Shown: positions 52,405 to 63,162, counted from the first letter of the stretch. The stretch: DNA of 64,000 nucleotides from JAGPUQ01 sp049325095 (GCA_049325095.1 JBMOPO010000028.1:1-64000), one strand, 5' to 3'. Made by a program: numbers and translations. The notes: generated from the letters alone by a model not told the origin.

Positions 52405-52740
52405 TCAAGATGTCGAGACATAGAGCGCGCCATCGCGCTCGACGACCGCAACCGGCTCCAGACTGCTGCCGGGACAGGGGCCGGCCACACAGCGCCCGGA
52501 TTCGATCTCGAACAGGGCGCCGTGGGTTTGGCATTGGATGAAAGTCCCGCTGCGGTCGAGAAACCGGTCTGGCAGCCAGTTCAGTTCGAAGCCGGCGTGG
52601 GGGCAGCGGTTGCGGTAGACCCGCACGCCGTCCGCCGTCCGCACCGCGAACAGCCCCGGGCCGGACGCCGGGGAGAGCGCCCGCGCCCCGCCCACCGGGA
52701 GGTCGGCGACCCGGACCAGCGGCTGGTCCTCATACCCCAC
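52405..52740 (-). CDS. Rieske [2Fe-2S] ferredoxin-type protein
   Basis: A 111-residue protein made of one Rieske domain. The cluster ligands are CPH in NRCPHAGFELNW and CQTH in IQCQTHGALFEIESGRCVAGPC. It resembles small ferredoxins of ring-hydroxylating or nitrite-reductase type, but no oxygenase is near. The GTG start at 52740 lies inside the 3' end of htpX, so it is probably cotranscribed with htpX. Confidence 0.88.
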   Translation of the reverse strand: MGYEDQPLVRVADLPVGGARALSPASGPGLFAVRTADGVRVYRNRCPHAGFELNWLPDRFLDRSGTFIQCQTHGALFEIESGRCVAGPCPGSSLEPVAVVERDGALYVSTS

Positions 52741-53623
52741 GTCGCAGCGCCTCGATGCGCTCCTCCAGCGGCGGGTGGGTCATGAACAACCGCATGGCGT
52801 GCTGTTTCCAGCCGCCGGAGATGCCCAGCGCGGTCAGCGAATCGGGCAGTTCGCTGGGCAGATGCGCCTCAGTCTCGCGCTGCAGCTTCTGCAGCGCCGC
52901 GATCATGGCGCCGCGACTGGCGAGCCGGGCGCCGGCGGCATCGGCGCGGAATTCCCGCCAGCGCGAAAAGGCCATCACGATCATGCTGGCGAGGATGCCG
53001 AGCGCGATCTGCAGGGTGATGACGATGAAGAAGTAGCCGATGCCGTGGCCGCGCTCGTTCCTGAACACCACCCGGTCGATGACCGATCCCAGCACGCGGG
53101 ACAGGAACAGAACGAAGGTATTGAGCACCCCCTGGATGAGCGACAGGGTCACCATGTCGCCGTTCGCCACGTGGCCGATCTCGTGCGCCAGCACCGCCCG
53201 GGCCTCGTCCCGGTCGAACCGCTCCAGCAGCCCGGAACTGACTGCCACCAGCGCGTGGTTCTTGTTCCAGCCGGTGGCGAAGGCATTGGCCTGCCGGGCG
53301 GGGAAAATACCCACCTCGGGCATGCCGATGTCCGCCTTGCGGGCCAGTTCGCGCACCGTGTCGAGCAGCCAACGCTGGGCCGGGTCGGCGGGCTGGTCGA
53401 TGACCTGGGTCCGGGTGCTGAGCCTGGCCATGGGCTTGGACAGCAGCAGCGAAATGAAGGAGCCCGCGAAACCGATCAGACCGAAGAACAGCAGCAAGGC
53501 GGTGAGATTGGTGTAGATGCCCTGGCTGGCCAGGTACTGCTCCAGCCCCAGACCCCGGAAGATCAGGCTGGCCAGTGCCAGTACGGCGATGTTGGTGGCC
53601 AGAAACAGCGCGATTCTCAGCAT
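52730..53623 (-). CDS. htpX: membrane protease HtpX
   Basis: Zinc metalloprotease of the inner membrane (M48B) of 297 residues degrading damaged membrane proteins. Two N-terminal membrane segments lie at about 5-24 and 36-56. The catalytic HEIGH is near residue 140 with the third ligand Glu in FRADAAGARLAS, and two more hydrophobic segments lie between. The ATG at 53623 follows GGAG. The promoter lies in the 114-bp gap to the divergent lipoprotein gene. Confidence 0.95.
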   Translation of the reverse strand: MLRIALFLATNIAVLALASLIFRGLGLEQYLASQGIYTNLTALLLFFGLIGFAGSFISLLLSKPMARLSTRTQVIDQPADPAQRWLLDTVRELARKADIGMPEVGIFPARQANAFATGWNKNHALVAVSSGLLERFDRDEARAVLAHEIGHVANGDMVTLSLIQGVLNTFVLFLSRVLGSVIDRVVFRNERGHGIGYFFIVITLQIALGILASMIVMAFSRWREFRADAAGARLASRGAMIAALQKLQRETEAHLPSELPDSLTALGISGGWKQHAMRLFMTHPPLEERIEALRRGV

Positions 53624-53737
53624 TTCTCGATTCTCCGTGTGGTGTCCGCGAACGGCTGTCGATAAGATGAGGGCGATTCTCGCAAGTTCAATGACTTGGG
53701 GTGGGTATTGGGTTACTGGGCGCGGCGCGCGGTGGGG

Positions 53738-54277
53738 ATGCGGGGGATCTTGACCGAGGTCTTGGACCGCCGGCAAGCGCGGCGGCGGCCGGTGCGCGGG
53801 GCAGGGCCGCCCCCCGGACCCGGGTGGTTGCTGCGGCACTGCCTGGCGCTGGCGGCGACCGGGCTGTTGTCCGGTTGCGCCTGGTGGCCGGGTGATGCGG
53901 CACCGGGCCCCCGGGCAGAACTGATCGGGATTCGCGAGTTGGGCCGGGACGGAGGTGTGACCCGCTATCTGATCACCCTGCGCCTGAGCAATCCCGGGCC
54001 GAAACCGCTGCGCGTCTCCGGTCTCTCCTGCTTCCTGCGCGTCGATGGCGCGGTGGTCGCCGAAGGTTTTTCCGGTCCTCTGGCGCCGCTGGCGCCGCAT
54101 TCGGCGACCCGCATCTCGGTCGAGGCGAAAGCGAATTTGCTCGCCGGCCTGAAGCTGATGAGCGGATCCTCGCCCGGCGATTCCCGCGTCTACAGACTGG
54201 ACGTGCGCCTGCGCCGGCCCTGGCTGCTGCTGCCCCTGGCACTTACCGATACCGGCGAGGTGGTCATTGAACGCTGA
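53738..54277 (+). CDS. LEA14-type lipoprotein
   Basis: A putative outer- or inner-membrane lipoprotein. A hydrophobic signal segment ends in the lipobox LLSGC, after which the mature domain of about 120 residues has the pattern of LEA14/WHy beta-sandwich proteins (ITLRLSNPGPKPLRVSGLSCFLRVDGAVVAEG). The start is uncertain: ATG 53738 leaves a long Arg-rich leader, a GTG at 53792 would give a normal-length signal peptide, and a TTG at 53696 is also possible. The stop lies just after the slyX start. Function unknown. Confidence 0.75.
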   Translation: MRGILTEVLDRRQARRRPVRGAGPPPGPGWLLRHCLALAATGLLSGCAWWPGDAAPGPRAELIGIRELGRDGGVTRYLITLRLSNPGPKPLRVSGLSCFLRVDGAVVAEGFSGPLAPLAPHSATRISVEAKANLLAGLKLMSGSSPGDSRVYRLDVRLRRPWLLLPLALTDTGEVVIER

Positions 54278-54470
54278 ATCCGCGCTGATCGACCTGGAGA
54301 TCCGGCTGGCCTACCAGGAGGACGCCATCCGGGCGCTCGACGACCTGGTCTACGCCCAGCAGCGGCGCATCGAAGCGCTGGAGCAGCAGTGCCGGCGGCT
54401 GGCGGCGCGGCTCGAGGCGCTGGTGATGCAGCCGCTCGGTTCGCCTCCGGAAATCCCGCCGCACTATTGA
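54267..54470 (+). CDS. slyX: SlyX family protein
   Basis: Small 67-residue coiled-coil protein with the SlyX pattern DLEIRLAYQEDAIRALDDLVYAQQRRI and a proline-rich end finishing in PPHY. The start is a TTG overlapping the preceding gene by 11 bp; GAGG lies seven bases upstream and no better start keeps the conserved N-terminus. The family has no established function. Confidence 0.9.
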   Translation: MNAESALIDLEIRLAYQEDAIRALDDLVYAQQRRIEALEQQCRRLAARLEALVMQPLGSPPEIPPHY

Positions 54471-54482
54471 AAGGGAGGCCTG

Positions 54483-55208
54483 GTGGGGTCGATGAGTGGC
54501 GATGGCGCAGCGGCGTCGATCCGGGGGCTGTTGACCGGCCGCTCCGAGGCGCATCTCGCGCCCTGGCGCGACGAGGCCGGCGAGTGCCGGCTGCACCGGG
54601 CGGTCGTCGAACCGCTGCGGGCGCTGCGCGCCGCGGCCGCGGGGGCGGGCATCTGTCTGTGCGTGGCCAGCGGCTTTCGGTCCTTCGAGCGCCAGCTCGG
54701 GATCTGGAACGCCAAGGCGCGCGGCGAGCGGCCGGTGCTGGACGAGCGGGGCAATCCCTGGGACTGGAGCGCCCTCGACGATCGCGCGCGGGTGTATGCG
54801 ATCCTGCGCTGGTCGGCGCTGCCCGGGGCATCCCGGCACCACTGGGGCACGGATTTCGATGTCTGGGATCCGCTGGCGGCGGGGCCAGGTTACCGGCTGC
54901 GGCTGGAACCGGATGAGTACCGCCCGGGCGGGCCCTTCGCCCGCCTGGCGGCCTGGCTGGATCGGCATCTGGACCCGGCAACCGGCTTCGCGCGCCCCTA
55001 TCCGGGCGCCGACGGGGGGGTGGCCGGGGAGCCCTGGCATCTGAGCTACCTGCCGCTCGCTCGGCGCTACCAGCGGGCGCTCCGCGTCGAGGTGCTGCGC
55101 GACCTGCTGGCGGATGCGCAGCTCGAACTCAAATCGGTCGTGCTTGCCGAACTCGATGAGATCCATGCACGCTTTGTCGCCCCGCCGGCGTTGCATCGAC
55201 CGGGGTGA
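54483..55208 (+). CDS. M15 family D-alanyl-D-alanine carboxypeptidase-like protein
   Basis: A 241-residue peptidase of the VanY/M15B group acting on peptidoglycan stems. Metal-site motifs are SRHHWGTDFDVWD (first His and Asp) and EPWHLSYLPLARRY (last His). SGFRSFERQLGIWNAKARGE precedes them, as in VanY-like proteins. No signal peptide is evident, so it may act in the cytosol or on recycled fragments. GTG 54483 follows GGAGG; an ATG three codons later is possible. Overlaps cysE by 4 bp. Confidence 0.85.
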   Translation: MGSMSGDGAAASIRGLLTGRSEAHLAPWRDEAGECRLHRAVVEPLRALRAAAAGAGICLCVASGFRSFERQLGIWNAKARGERPVLDERGNPWDWSALDDRARVYAILRWSALPGASRHHWGTDFDVWDPLAAGPGYRLRLEPDEYRPGGPFARLAAWLDRHLDPATGFARPYPGADGGVAGEPWHLSYLPLARRYQRALRVEVLRDLLADAQLELKSVVLAELDEIHARFVAPPALHRPG

Positions 55209-55999
55209 TGCGCGATAGTCCGGCGCGGAGGTTTGGAGGGGCGCTCCCCGTGCACGACCGGCTGTGGCAGGACATCCGTCGAGAGGCGCAGGCTGCGGTG
55301 CGCGATGAGCCGCTGCTGGCGAGCTATCTCCATCGCGCGCTGCTCAGCCATCCGACCCTGGAGTCGGCGCTGATCCACAACCTGGCGGAACAGCTCGGCA
55401 ATGCCGTGGTGTCGGCGCTGACCGTGCGCCAGATTCTCGAACAGGTCCTCGCCGAGGCGCCGGAGATCGGGCGCAACGCGCGCCGCGACGTGCTCGCCTA
55501 CTACGAGCGCGATCCGGCCTGCGACCGGTACCTGATGCCGCTGCTGTATTTCAAGGGGTTCCACGCGCTACAGGTCCATCGCTGTGCCCATCACCTGTGG
55601 CGGCGCGGGCGCAGCGCGCTGGCCCTGTACCTGCAGCACCAGTGCTCGGAGCGCTTTGGCGTCGACATCCATCCAGCGGCGGTGATCGGCGGCGGCATCA
55701 TGATCGACCACGCCACCGGCGTGGTGATCGGCGAGACCGCATGCGTCGGCGACGAGGTCTCCCTGCTCCACGGGGTGACCCTCGGCGGGACCGGCTGCCA
55801 GGGCGGTGACCGCCATCCCCGGGTCGGCCCGGGCGTGTTGATCTCGGCGGGCGCCAAGCTCATCGGCTGCATCGACATCGGCGCCCATGCCCGCATCGGC
55901 GCCGGCAGCCTGGTGCTGGAATCGGTGCCGGCAGGCGCCACTGCGGTGGGCGTGCCCGCCCAGGCGGTGGGCGGTGCAACCGCGCGGGGAGTGGACTGA
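55205..55999 (+). CDS. cysE: serine O-acetyltransferase
   Basis: Makes O-acetylserine for cysteine synthesis. The 264-residue protein has an N-terminal helical domain (LWQDIRREAQAAVRDEPLLASYLHRALL) and a left-handed beta-helix of hexapeptide repeats with the catalytic His/Asp in IHPAAVIGGGIMIDHATGVVIGETA and LLHGVTLGGTG. The GTG at 55205, with ATG next to it, overlaps the M15 gene stop. A GTG at 55250 would remove an unusual 15-residue leader. Confidence 0.95.
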   Translation: MMRDSPARRFGGALPVHDRLWQDIRREAQAAVRDEPLLASYLHRALLSHPTLESALIHNLAEQLGNAVVSALTVRQILEQVLAEAPEIGRNARRDVLAYYERDPACDRYLMPLLYFKGFHALQVHRCAHHLWRRGRSALALYLQHQCSERFGVDIHPAAVIGGGIMIDHATGVVIGETACVGDEVSLLHGVTLGGTGCQGGDRHPRVGPGVLISAGAKLIGCIDIGAHARIGAGSLVLESVPAGATAVGVPAQAVGGATARGVD

Positions 56000-56391
56000 T
56001 GGCGGATGGGGCCGGCGAATCCCGGGGCGGGAATCTGGTCAAGCGGCGCCTGTTCGATGCCAGCCGCTATTCCCTGCAGGGGTTGCGCGCCTGTTTTCGC
56101 CACGAGGAGGCGTTTCGCACCGAGCTGGTGTTGGCGCTGATCCTGACGCCGCTGGCGTTTTGGGTGGCCCGCAGCGCGCTGGAGCTGGTGCTGCTGCTCG
56201 GCGTCATGGTGCTGGTGCTGATCGTCGAGCTGCTCAACTCGGCGGTGGAGTCGGTGGTCGATCTGCACGGCCGCGAGCGGCGCGAGCTGGCGGGGCGCGC
56301 CAAGGACCAGGGTTCGGCCGCGGTGATGCTGAGCATGGCGCTCTGCATCCTGGTGTGGGGTGGGGTGCTCTGGGGGAGGTTCATCGGATGA
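55999..56391 (+). CDS. dgkA: diacylglycerol kinase
   Basis: Small integral-membrane kinase of 130 residues recycling diacylglycerol to phosphatidic acid. The family core has ASRYSLQGLRACFRHEEAFRTE, the catalytic and metal-binding glutamates in VELLNSAVESVVDL and the final AKDQGSAAVML with a third membrane segment. The start overlaps the cysE stop by one base and its stop overlaps the next start by 4 bp. Confidence 0.95.
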   Translation: MADGAGESRGGNLVKRRLFDASRYSLQGLRACFRHEEAFRTELVLALILTPLAFWVARSALELVLLLGVMVLVLIVELLNSAVESVVDLHGRERRELAGRAKDQGSAAVMLSMALCILVWGGVLWGRFIG

Positions 56392-56888
56392 ATGACCGAT
56401 CGCGCTATGACCTGCTGTTTCGGGGCGATATCGTTCCGGGCCGGCGGTTCGACGAGGTGCGCGCCGGGCTGCGCGACCTGTTTCAGATCGACGACGCTCG
56501 CGCGGCGAGCCTGTTCTCCGGGCGTCCGGTGATCGTCCGCCGCAATCTCGAGGCCGCCGAGGCGGAGCGGTACCGGGCGGCGCTGGAGGCCGCCGGCGCC
56601 CTGGTCGAATTGCGGCCGCTGCAGGCGCCGGATCCGGATCCGCGGGGCTCGCCGCCTCCCGGAGCCGCATCCACGGCGCCCGGCGGAATCGGCTGGACGC
56701 TGACCCCGGTGGGCGCCGACCTGCTGCGGCCCGACGAGCGAGCGACTGCGGATCCGGTCCAGGTCGACACCAGCCACCTCGCGGTGGAGCCGCCGGGTGC
56801 CGATGTGCTGCGCGCCGAGGAGCGCCGTCCGGTGGTGGCGCGGGAGGTCGATACGTCCCGGTTGCAGCTCGATCCCGGCCGGGATTGA
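56388..56888 (+). CDS. uncharacterised protein with N-terminal LFRGDI domain and C-terminal repeats
   Basis: A 166-residue soluble protein. Residues 6-78 (YDLLFRGDIVPGRRFDEVRAG onwards, then LFSGRPVIVRRNLEAAEAERY) form a small domain seen at the start of many proteobacterial proteins of unknown function. After a Pro/Gly linker the C-terminus has a short repeat of about 30 residues: GADLLRPDER then VDTSHLAVEPP, and GADVLRAEERR then VDTSRLQLDP. No membrane segment. Overlaps dgkA by 4 bp and ends 82 bp before acnA. Confidence 0.75.
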   Translation: MNDRSRYDLLFRGDIVPGRRFDEVRAGLRDLFQIDDARAASLFSGRPVIVRRNLEAAEAERYRAALEAAGALVELRPLQAPDPDPRGSPPPGAASTAPGGIGWTLTPVGADLLRPDERATADPVQVDTSHLAVEPPGADVLRAEERRPVVAREVDTSRLQLDPGRD

Positions 56889-56970
56889 TCGCACCGCGGA
56901 TGACCCGGCGCCCGGCGCTCGATCCGGGCCGCCGGCAGGATGTTCGGGTGCCAACGCCGGAGGAAGTCCC

Positions 56971-59619
56971 ATGACCGCAGCGCGCGACAGTTTCGACAGC
57001 ACCGCCATTCTGGAGGTCGGTGCGCGCCGCTACCGCTACTTCAGCCTGGAGCGATTCGCAGCCGCCAGCGGCCTGGCGCTCGATGCCCTGCCGATCAGCC
57101 ATCGGGTGCTGCTCGAGAACCTGCTGCGCTGCGAGGATGGCGAGGCGGTTACCCGGGAGGACATTCTGGCCCTGGCGGGCGCCCGCGGGGGCGAACGGGA
57201 GATCGCCTTCGCGCCCGCCCGGGTGCTGATGCAGGATTTCACCGGGGTGCCCGGCGTGGTCGATCTGGCCGCCCTGCGCGATGCCGTCGCCGCCCGCGGC
57301 GGCGATCCGCAGCGCGTCAATCCGCTGGTGCCGGTGGACTTGGTGATCGACCATTCGGTGATGGTCGACCACTACGCGGACGCGGGCGCCTTGCGCGCCA
57401 ATGTGGCCCTGGAGATGGCGCGCAACGCCGAGCGCTATCGGTTCCTGCGCTGGGGCCAGTCGGCGTTCGACAATTTTCGGGTGGTGCCCCCGGGCACCGG
57501 CATCTGCCACCAGGTGAATCTGGAATACCTGGCCCGCTGCGTCTGGACCCGGGAGCAGGGCGGCGCGACCTGGGCCTACCCCGACACCCTGGTGGGCACC
57601 GACAGCCACACCACCATGATCAATGGCATCGGGGTGCTGGGCTGGGGTGTGGGCGGCATCGAGGCCGAGGCGGCCATGCTCGGCCAGCCGATCTCCATGC
57701 TGATCCCCGCGGTGGTCGGGGTGCGCCTCGAAGGCCGGCTGCGCCCGGGGGTGACCGCCACCGATCTGGTACTGACCGTCACCGAGCTGCTGCGCCGGCA
57801 CCAGGTGGTGGGCAAGTTCGTCGAGTTTTGCGGCCCCGGCCTGGACGGCCTGCCGGTGGCCGATCGGGCGACGCTGGCCAACATGGCGCCGGAGTACGGT
57901 GCCACCTGCGGCTTTTTCCCCATCGACCGGCACACCCTGGACTACCTGGAGCTGACCGGCCGCGACGCCGGGCAGATCGCCCTGGTCGAGGCCTACGCCA
58001 GGGCGCAGGGCCTGTGGCGGGATCCGCAGCGGATTCCACACTACGGCGAGCTGGTGGCGCTCGATCTGGATAAGGTGGTTCCCGCGGTGGCCGGGCCGCG
58101 GCGGCCGCAGGACCTGGTGCCGCTGGCTGGGATCGGCCGCGCCACCCGGGAGGCGATCGAACTGCGCGGCCGGCCGGCGCCGGCGATCGAATCCGGTGGT
58201 GACGGCGCCCATCCGCGGGACGGCGATCTGGTGATCGCCGCCATCACCTCCTGCACCAACACCTCCAATCCCGCGGTGATGCTGGCTGCCGGGTTGGTCG
58301 CCCGCAAGGCGGTCGCGCTGGGCCTGCGCACCAGGCCCTGGGTGAAGACCTCGCTGGCGCCCGGCTCCAAGGTGGTCACCGAATATCTGCGCCGTTCGGG
58401 GCTGCAACCCTTTCTCGATCAACTCGGCTTCCACCTGGTGGGCTACGGCTGCACCACCTGCATCGGCAATTCCGGGCCGCTGCCGGCGGCGGTGGATGCG
58501 GCCATCGAAGCCGGCGACCTCACCGTGGGCGCAGTGCTGTCCGGCAACCGCAACTTCGAGGGCCGCATCCATCCCCGGGTGCGGGTCAACTGGCTGGCGT
58601 CCCCGCCCCTGGTGGTGGCCTTCGCCCTGGCCGGCACCACGTTGATCGATCCGACCCGCGATCCCCTCGCCTTCACCCCGGCCGGGGCGCCCGTGCGGCT
58701 GGCCGACCTGTGGCCGGACACCGGCGAGATCGCCGCGGCGCTGGCCCAGGTCGAGCGGGCCCTGTTCGTCGAGCAGTACGCGCGGGTGTTCGAGGGCGAC
58801 GACCAGTGGCGGGCGCTGGAGATTCCCGAAGGCGCGACCTATCGCTGGGACGCGGATTCGACCTACATTCAGCGCCCGCCGTTCTTTGATGCCGGCACAA
58901 CTCCGCCGGCCGACGCCATCCGCGGCGCGCGGCTGCTGGCGCTGCTCGGCGATTCGGTGACCACCGACCACATCTCTCCGGCCGGCAGTATCGCGCCCGA
59001 CAGCCCCGCCGGCCGCTACCTGCGCGAACGCGGCGTGGCGGTCGCCGAGTTCAATTCCTACGGCGCCCGCCGGGGCAACCACGAAATCATGATGCGCGGC
59101 ACCTTCGCCAATGTGCGCATCCGCAACGAATTGCTGCCCGGCGTCGAGGGCGGCTACACCCGCATGCCGGGCCGCCCCGAGCCGGTGCCCATCTACGATG
59201 CCGCCATGGCCTATGCGGAGCGCGGCACGCCCCTGGTGGTGATCGCCGGCCGCGAATACGGCACCGGCTCCAGCCGCGACTGGGCCGCCAAGGGCACCCG
59301 GCTGCTCGGCGTGCGGGCGGTGATCGCCGAGAGCTTCGAGCGCATCCACCGCTCCAACCTGGTGGGCATGGGCGTGCTGCCGCTGGAATTCGCCGGCGGC
59401 CTGGGCCGCGCGCAGCTCGGGCTCGACGGCAGCGAACTGTTCCATCTGGAGGGGCTGGCCGGCATGGCGCCCGGCCAGGCCCTGGAGCTGGTGGTGGAGC
59501 GGGCCGATGGCCGCCGCGACCGCTATCCGGTCCGCTCGCGCATCGACACCGCCAACGAACTGCGCTACTACCGGGCCGGCGGCATCCTCCACCACATGCT
59601 CGACCAACTGGCGCGGTGA
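56971..59619 (+). CDS. acnA: aconitate hydratase A
   Basis: Citric-acid-cycle aconitase of 882 residues with the domain order of AcnA/IRP1. The [4Fe-4S] ligands are Cys428 (SCTNTSNP), Cys494 and Cys497 (CTTCIGNSGPLP). PDTLVGTDSHTTMINGIGVLGWGVGGIEAEAAMLGQP and the C-terminal swivelling domain with REYGTGSSRDWAAKGT complete it. AGGA stands before the ATG. The fumC start follows seven bases after the stop, so the two cycle enzymes form a pair. Confidence 0.97.
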   Translation: MTAARDSFDSTAILEVGARRYRYFSLERFAAASGLALDALPISHRVLLENLLRCEDGEAVTREDILALAGARGGEREIAFAPARVLMQDFTGVPGVVDLAALRDAVAARGGDPQRVNPLVPVDLVIDHSVMVDHYADAGALRANVALEMARNAERYRFLRWGQSAFDNFRVVPPGTGICHQVNLEYLARCVWTREQGGATWAYPDTLVGTDSHTTMINGIGVLGWGVGGIEAEAAMLGQPISMLIPAVVGVRLEGRLRPGVTATDLVLTVTELLRRHQVVGKFVEFCGPGLDGLPVADRATLANMAPEYGATCGFFPIDRHTLDYLELTGRDAGQIALVEAYARAQGLWRDPQRIPHYGELVALDLDKVVPAVAGPRRPQDLVPLAGIGRATREAIELRGRPAPAIESGGDGAHPRDGDLVIAAITSCTNTSNPAVMLAAGLVARKAVALGLRTRPWVKTSLAPGSKVVTEYLRRSGLQPFLDQLGFHLVGYGCTTCIGNSGPLPAAVDAAIEAGDLTVGAVLSGNRNFEGRIHPRVRVNWLASPPLVVAFALAGTTLIDPTRDPLAFTPAGAPVRLADLWPDTGEIAAALAQVERALFVEQYARVFEGDDQWRALEIPEGATYRWDADSTYIQRPPFFDAGTTPPADAIRGARLLALLGDSVTTDHISPAGSIAPDSPAGRYLRERGVAVAEFNSYGARRGNHEIMMRGTFANVRIRNELLPGVEGGYTRMPGRPEPVPIYDAAMAYAERGTPLVVIAGREYGTGSSRDWAAKGTRLLGVRAVIAESFERIHRSNLVGMGVLPLEFAGGLGRAQLGLDGSELFHLEGLAGMAPGQALELVVERADGRRDRYPVRSRIDTANELRYYRAGGILHHMLDQLAR

Positions 59620-59625
59620 CCGGCG

Positions 59626-61023
<1,398 letters not shown>

Positions 61024-61078
61024 TCCGCCCCACCCGCAGCCGGCCATCGCTTTCCCGGACCAACAGGACAGTCCACTC

Positions 61079-61897
61079 ATGCCTGAAATCGGCGTCGGCG
61101 ACGCGGCCATCCAGCTGCACGGCGTGACCCTCACGCGGGGCGATCGGGTGGTGCTGCGGGACTTTTCGCTGCAGATTCCCGCCGGCAAGGTCACCGCGGT
61201 GATGGGCCCCAGCGGCTGTGGCAAGACCACGGTGCTCAAGCTGATCACCGGCCAGTTGCGGCCCGACGCGGGGGAGATCCGGGTCGGCGCCACCCGGGTC
61301 GATCTGCTCGGCGGCGCCGACCTCAATCGGCTGCGCCGCAACATCGGCGTTCTGCTGCAGAACGGCGCGCTGTTCACCGACCTCACCTGCTTCGACAACG
61401 TCGCCCTGCCGCTGCGCGAGCACACCGCGCTGCCGGAGCCCCTGATCCGCCGGCTGGTGCTGCTCAAATTGCAGACCGTGGGGTTGCGCGGCGCCGCGGA
61501 CATGTACCCGCGGGAGCTTTCGGGCGGCATGAACCGCCGGGTGGCGATGGCGCGGGCGATGGCGCTCGACCCCGCCATCATCCTTTACGACGAACCCTTC
61601 GCCGGGCTCGATCCGATCTCGCTGGGCGCCTCGCTGCGCTTGATCCGCGCCATCAACCGGGCGCTCGGCATCACCAGCGTGGTCATCACCCACGATGTCG
61701 CCGAGGTGCCGCAGTTCGCCGACTACTGCTGCATCATCGCCGAGGGTCGGGTGGCGGCGACCGGCACCCCGGCGCAGTTGCGCGACAGCGATCAGGAGGT
61801 GGTCCGGCAGTTCGTCGAGGGACTACCGGACGGCCCGGTGCCGTTTCATTTTCCAGCCCGGCCGCTGGCCGAGGACCTGCTGGCACTGGATCGCTGA
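61079..61897 (+). CDS. mlaF: phospholipid ABC transporter ATP-binding protein MlaF
   Basis: ATPase of the Mla system keeping outer-membrane lipid asymmetry. The 272-residue protein has Walker A GPSGCGKTT, the Q-loop in LLQNGALFTDLTCFDNVALPLRE, the ABC signature LSGGMNRRVAMARA, Walker B IILYDEPFAGLDP and the H-loop ITHDVAEV. The ATG follows fumC by 55 bp. It heads the mlaFEDCB operon. Confidence 0.96.
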   Translation: MPEIGVGDAAIQLHGVTLTRGDRVVLRDFSLQIPAGKVTAVMGPSGCGKTTVLKLITGQLRPDAGEIRVGATRVDLLGGADLNRLRRNIGVLLQNGALFTDLTCFDNVALPLREHTALPEPLIRRLVLLKLQTVGLRGAADMYPRELSGGMNRRVAMARAMALDPAIILYDEPFAGLDPISLGASLRLIRAINRALGITSVVITHDVAEVPQFADYCCIIAEGRVAATGTPAQLRDSDQEVVRQFVEGLPDGPVPFHFPARPLAEDLLALDR

Positions 61898-61900
61898 GCC

Positions 61901-62674
61901 ATGGCCAATCCCCGGAATTTCGGCGATCGCGTGGTTGCGGAACCGATCCGCGAGTTCGGGCGCGCCGGCCTGTTTCTGATCACCGCCTGTTCGCGCATGC
62001 GGTTTGGCCCCCTGCAGTTGGGGGAGATTCTCCGCCAGGTGTATTTCGTCGGCGTCCGCTCGCTGGTGATCATCGTCATCTGCGGCTTTTTCGTCGGCCT
62101 GGTGCTGACCCTGCAGACCTACGACACCCTCACCCGCTTCGGCGCCGGGGATTCGGTGAGTACCGTGCTCGCCCTGTCGCTGTTTCGCGAGCTGGCGCCG
62201 GTGCTCACCGCGATCCTGTTCGCGGGCCGGGCCGGGACTTCGGTCACCGCCGAGATCGGGCTGATGAAGGCCACCGAGCAGCTCGATGCGCTGGATCTGA
62301 TGGCCATCGACCCGCTGGAGCGCATCGTGCAGCCACGGCTGCTGGCGGGGGTGATCGCGGTGCCGGCGCTGATCCTGGTGTTCAATGTCACCGCGCTGCT
62401 CGGCGGTGTATTCTTCGCCGTCTACCTGATGGGCAGCGACCCCATCACCTTCTGGGGCAACATGCAGTCCTCGGTGGAGCTGGGCAAGGATTTCGGCGGC
62501 GGCCTGCTCAAGGGCACCGTGTTCGGTTTCCTGGTGAGCTGGCTGGCGGTCTATTTCGGCTGGAGCGCCAAGCCCACCAGCGAGGGGGTTGCGCTGGCGA
62601 CCACCCAGACGGTGATCGCCAGTGCCATCGCGGTGCTGCTGATCGATTTCGTATTGTCGGCGTTCATGCTGTAG
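61901..62674 (+). CDS. mlaE: phospholipid ABC transporter permease MlaE
   Basis: Inner-membrane permease of 257 residues with about five to six membrane segments. The MlaE signature ALSLFRELAPVLTAILFAGRAGTSVTAEIGLMKATEQLDALDLM is clear. The stop of mlaF is three bases upstream. Works with MlaF, MlaB and MlaD in one complex. Confidence 0.96.
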   Translation: MANPRNFGDRVVAEPIREFGRAGLFLITACSRMRFGPLQLGEILRQVYFVGVRSLVIIVICGFFVGLVLTLQTYDTLTRFGAGDSVSTVLALSLFRELAPVLTAILFAGRAGTSVTAEIGLMKATEQLDALDLMAIDPLERIVQPRLLAGVIAVPALILVFNVTALLGGVFFAVYLMGSDPITFWGNMQSSVELGKDFGGGLLKGTVFGFLVSWLAVYFGWSAKPTSEGVALATTQTVIASAIAVLLIDFVLSAFML

Positions 62675-62691
62675 TTCCGGGAACATCCACC

Positions 62692-63162
62692 ATGAAATCC
62701 TCCCACCAGATCGAATTCACTGCCGGGCTGTTCCTGCTGCTGGGCGTCGCGGCACTGATCTTTCTGGCCATTCATGCCACCGACGGCGGTACGCTGGAAG
62801 ATGGCGGCTACCGGCTGGTGGCCGAGTTCGGCAACGTCGGCGGGCTCAAGCCGCGGGCCAACGTGAGCCTGGGTGGGGTGCGGATCGGCAGCGTGGAGAG
62901 CATCTCGCTGGATCCCGAGAATTTTTCTGCCCGGGTGGTGATGAGCATCAGCGACCGCTATCGCAATCTGCCGGACGACACCTCCGCGTCCATTCTCACC
63001 AGCGGCATCCTGGGCGATCAGTACATCGGCCTGGAACCGGGCGGATCGCCGGAGTACCTGAGCGATGGCGACCAGATCATGATCACCCAGTCGGCCATAG
63101 TGCTGGAACAGCTGATCAGCCGATTCTTGTTCAACAGCGGGGCAGAGGAGCAGAAACCGTGA
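62692..63162 (+). CDS. mlaD: Mla system MCE-domain protein MlaD
   Basis: Periplasmic, membrane-anchored MCE protein of 156 residues. An N-terminal membrane segment lies at about 8-28. The MCE domain follows (about 38-118) with VAEFGNVGGLKPRANVSLGGVRIGSV and the SASILTSGILGDQYIGLEPG loop. Hexamers form the lipid-channel ring. The GTG of mlaC overlaps its stop by 4 bp. Confidence 0.96.
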   Translation: MKSSHQIEFTAGLFLLLGVAALIFLAIHATDGGTLEDGGYRLVAEFGNVGGLKPRANVSLGGVRIGSVESISLDPENFSARVVMSISDRYRNLPDDTSASILTSGILGDQYIGLEPGGSPEYLSDGDQIMITQSAIVLEQLISRFLFNSGAEEQKP

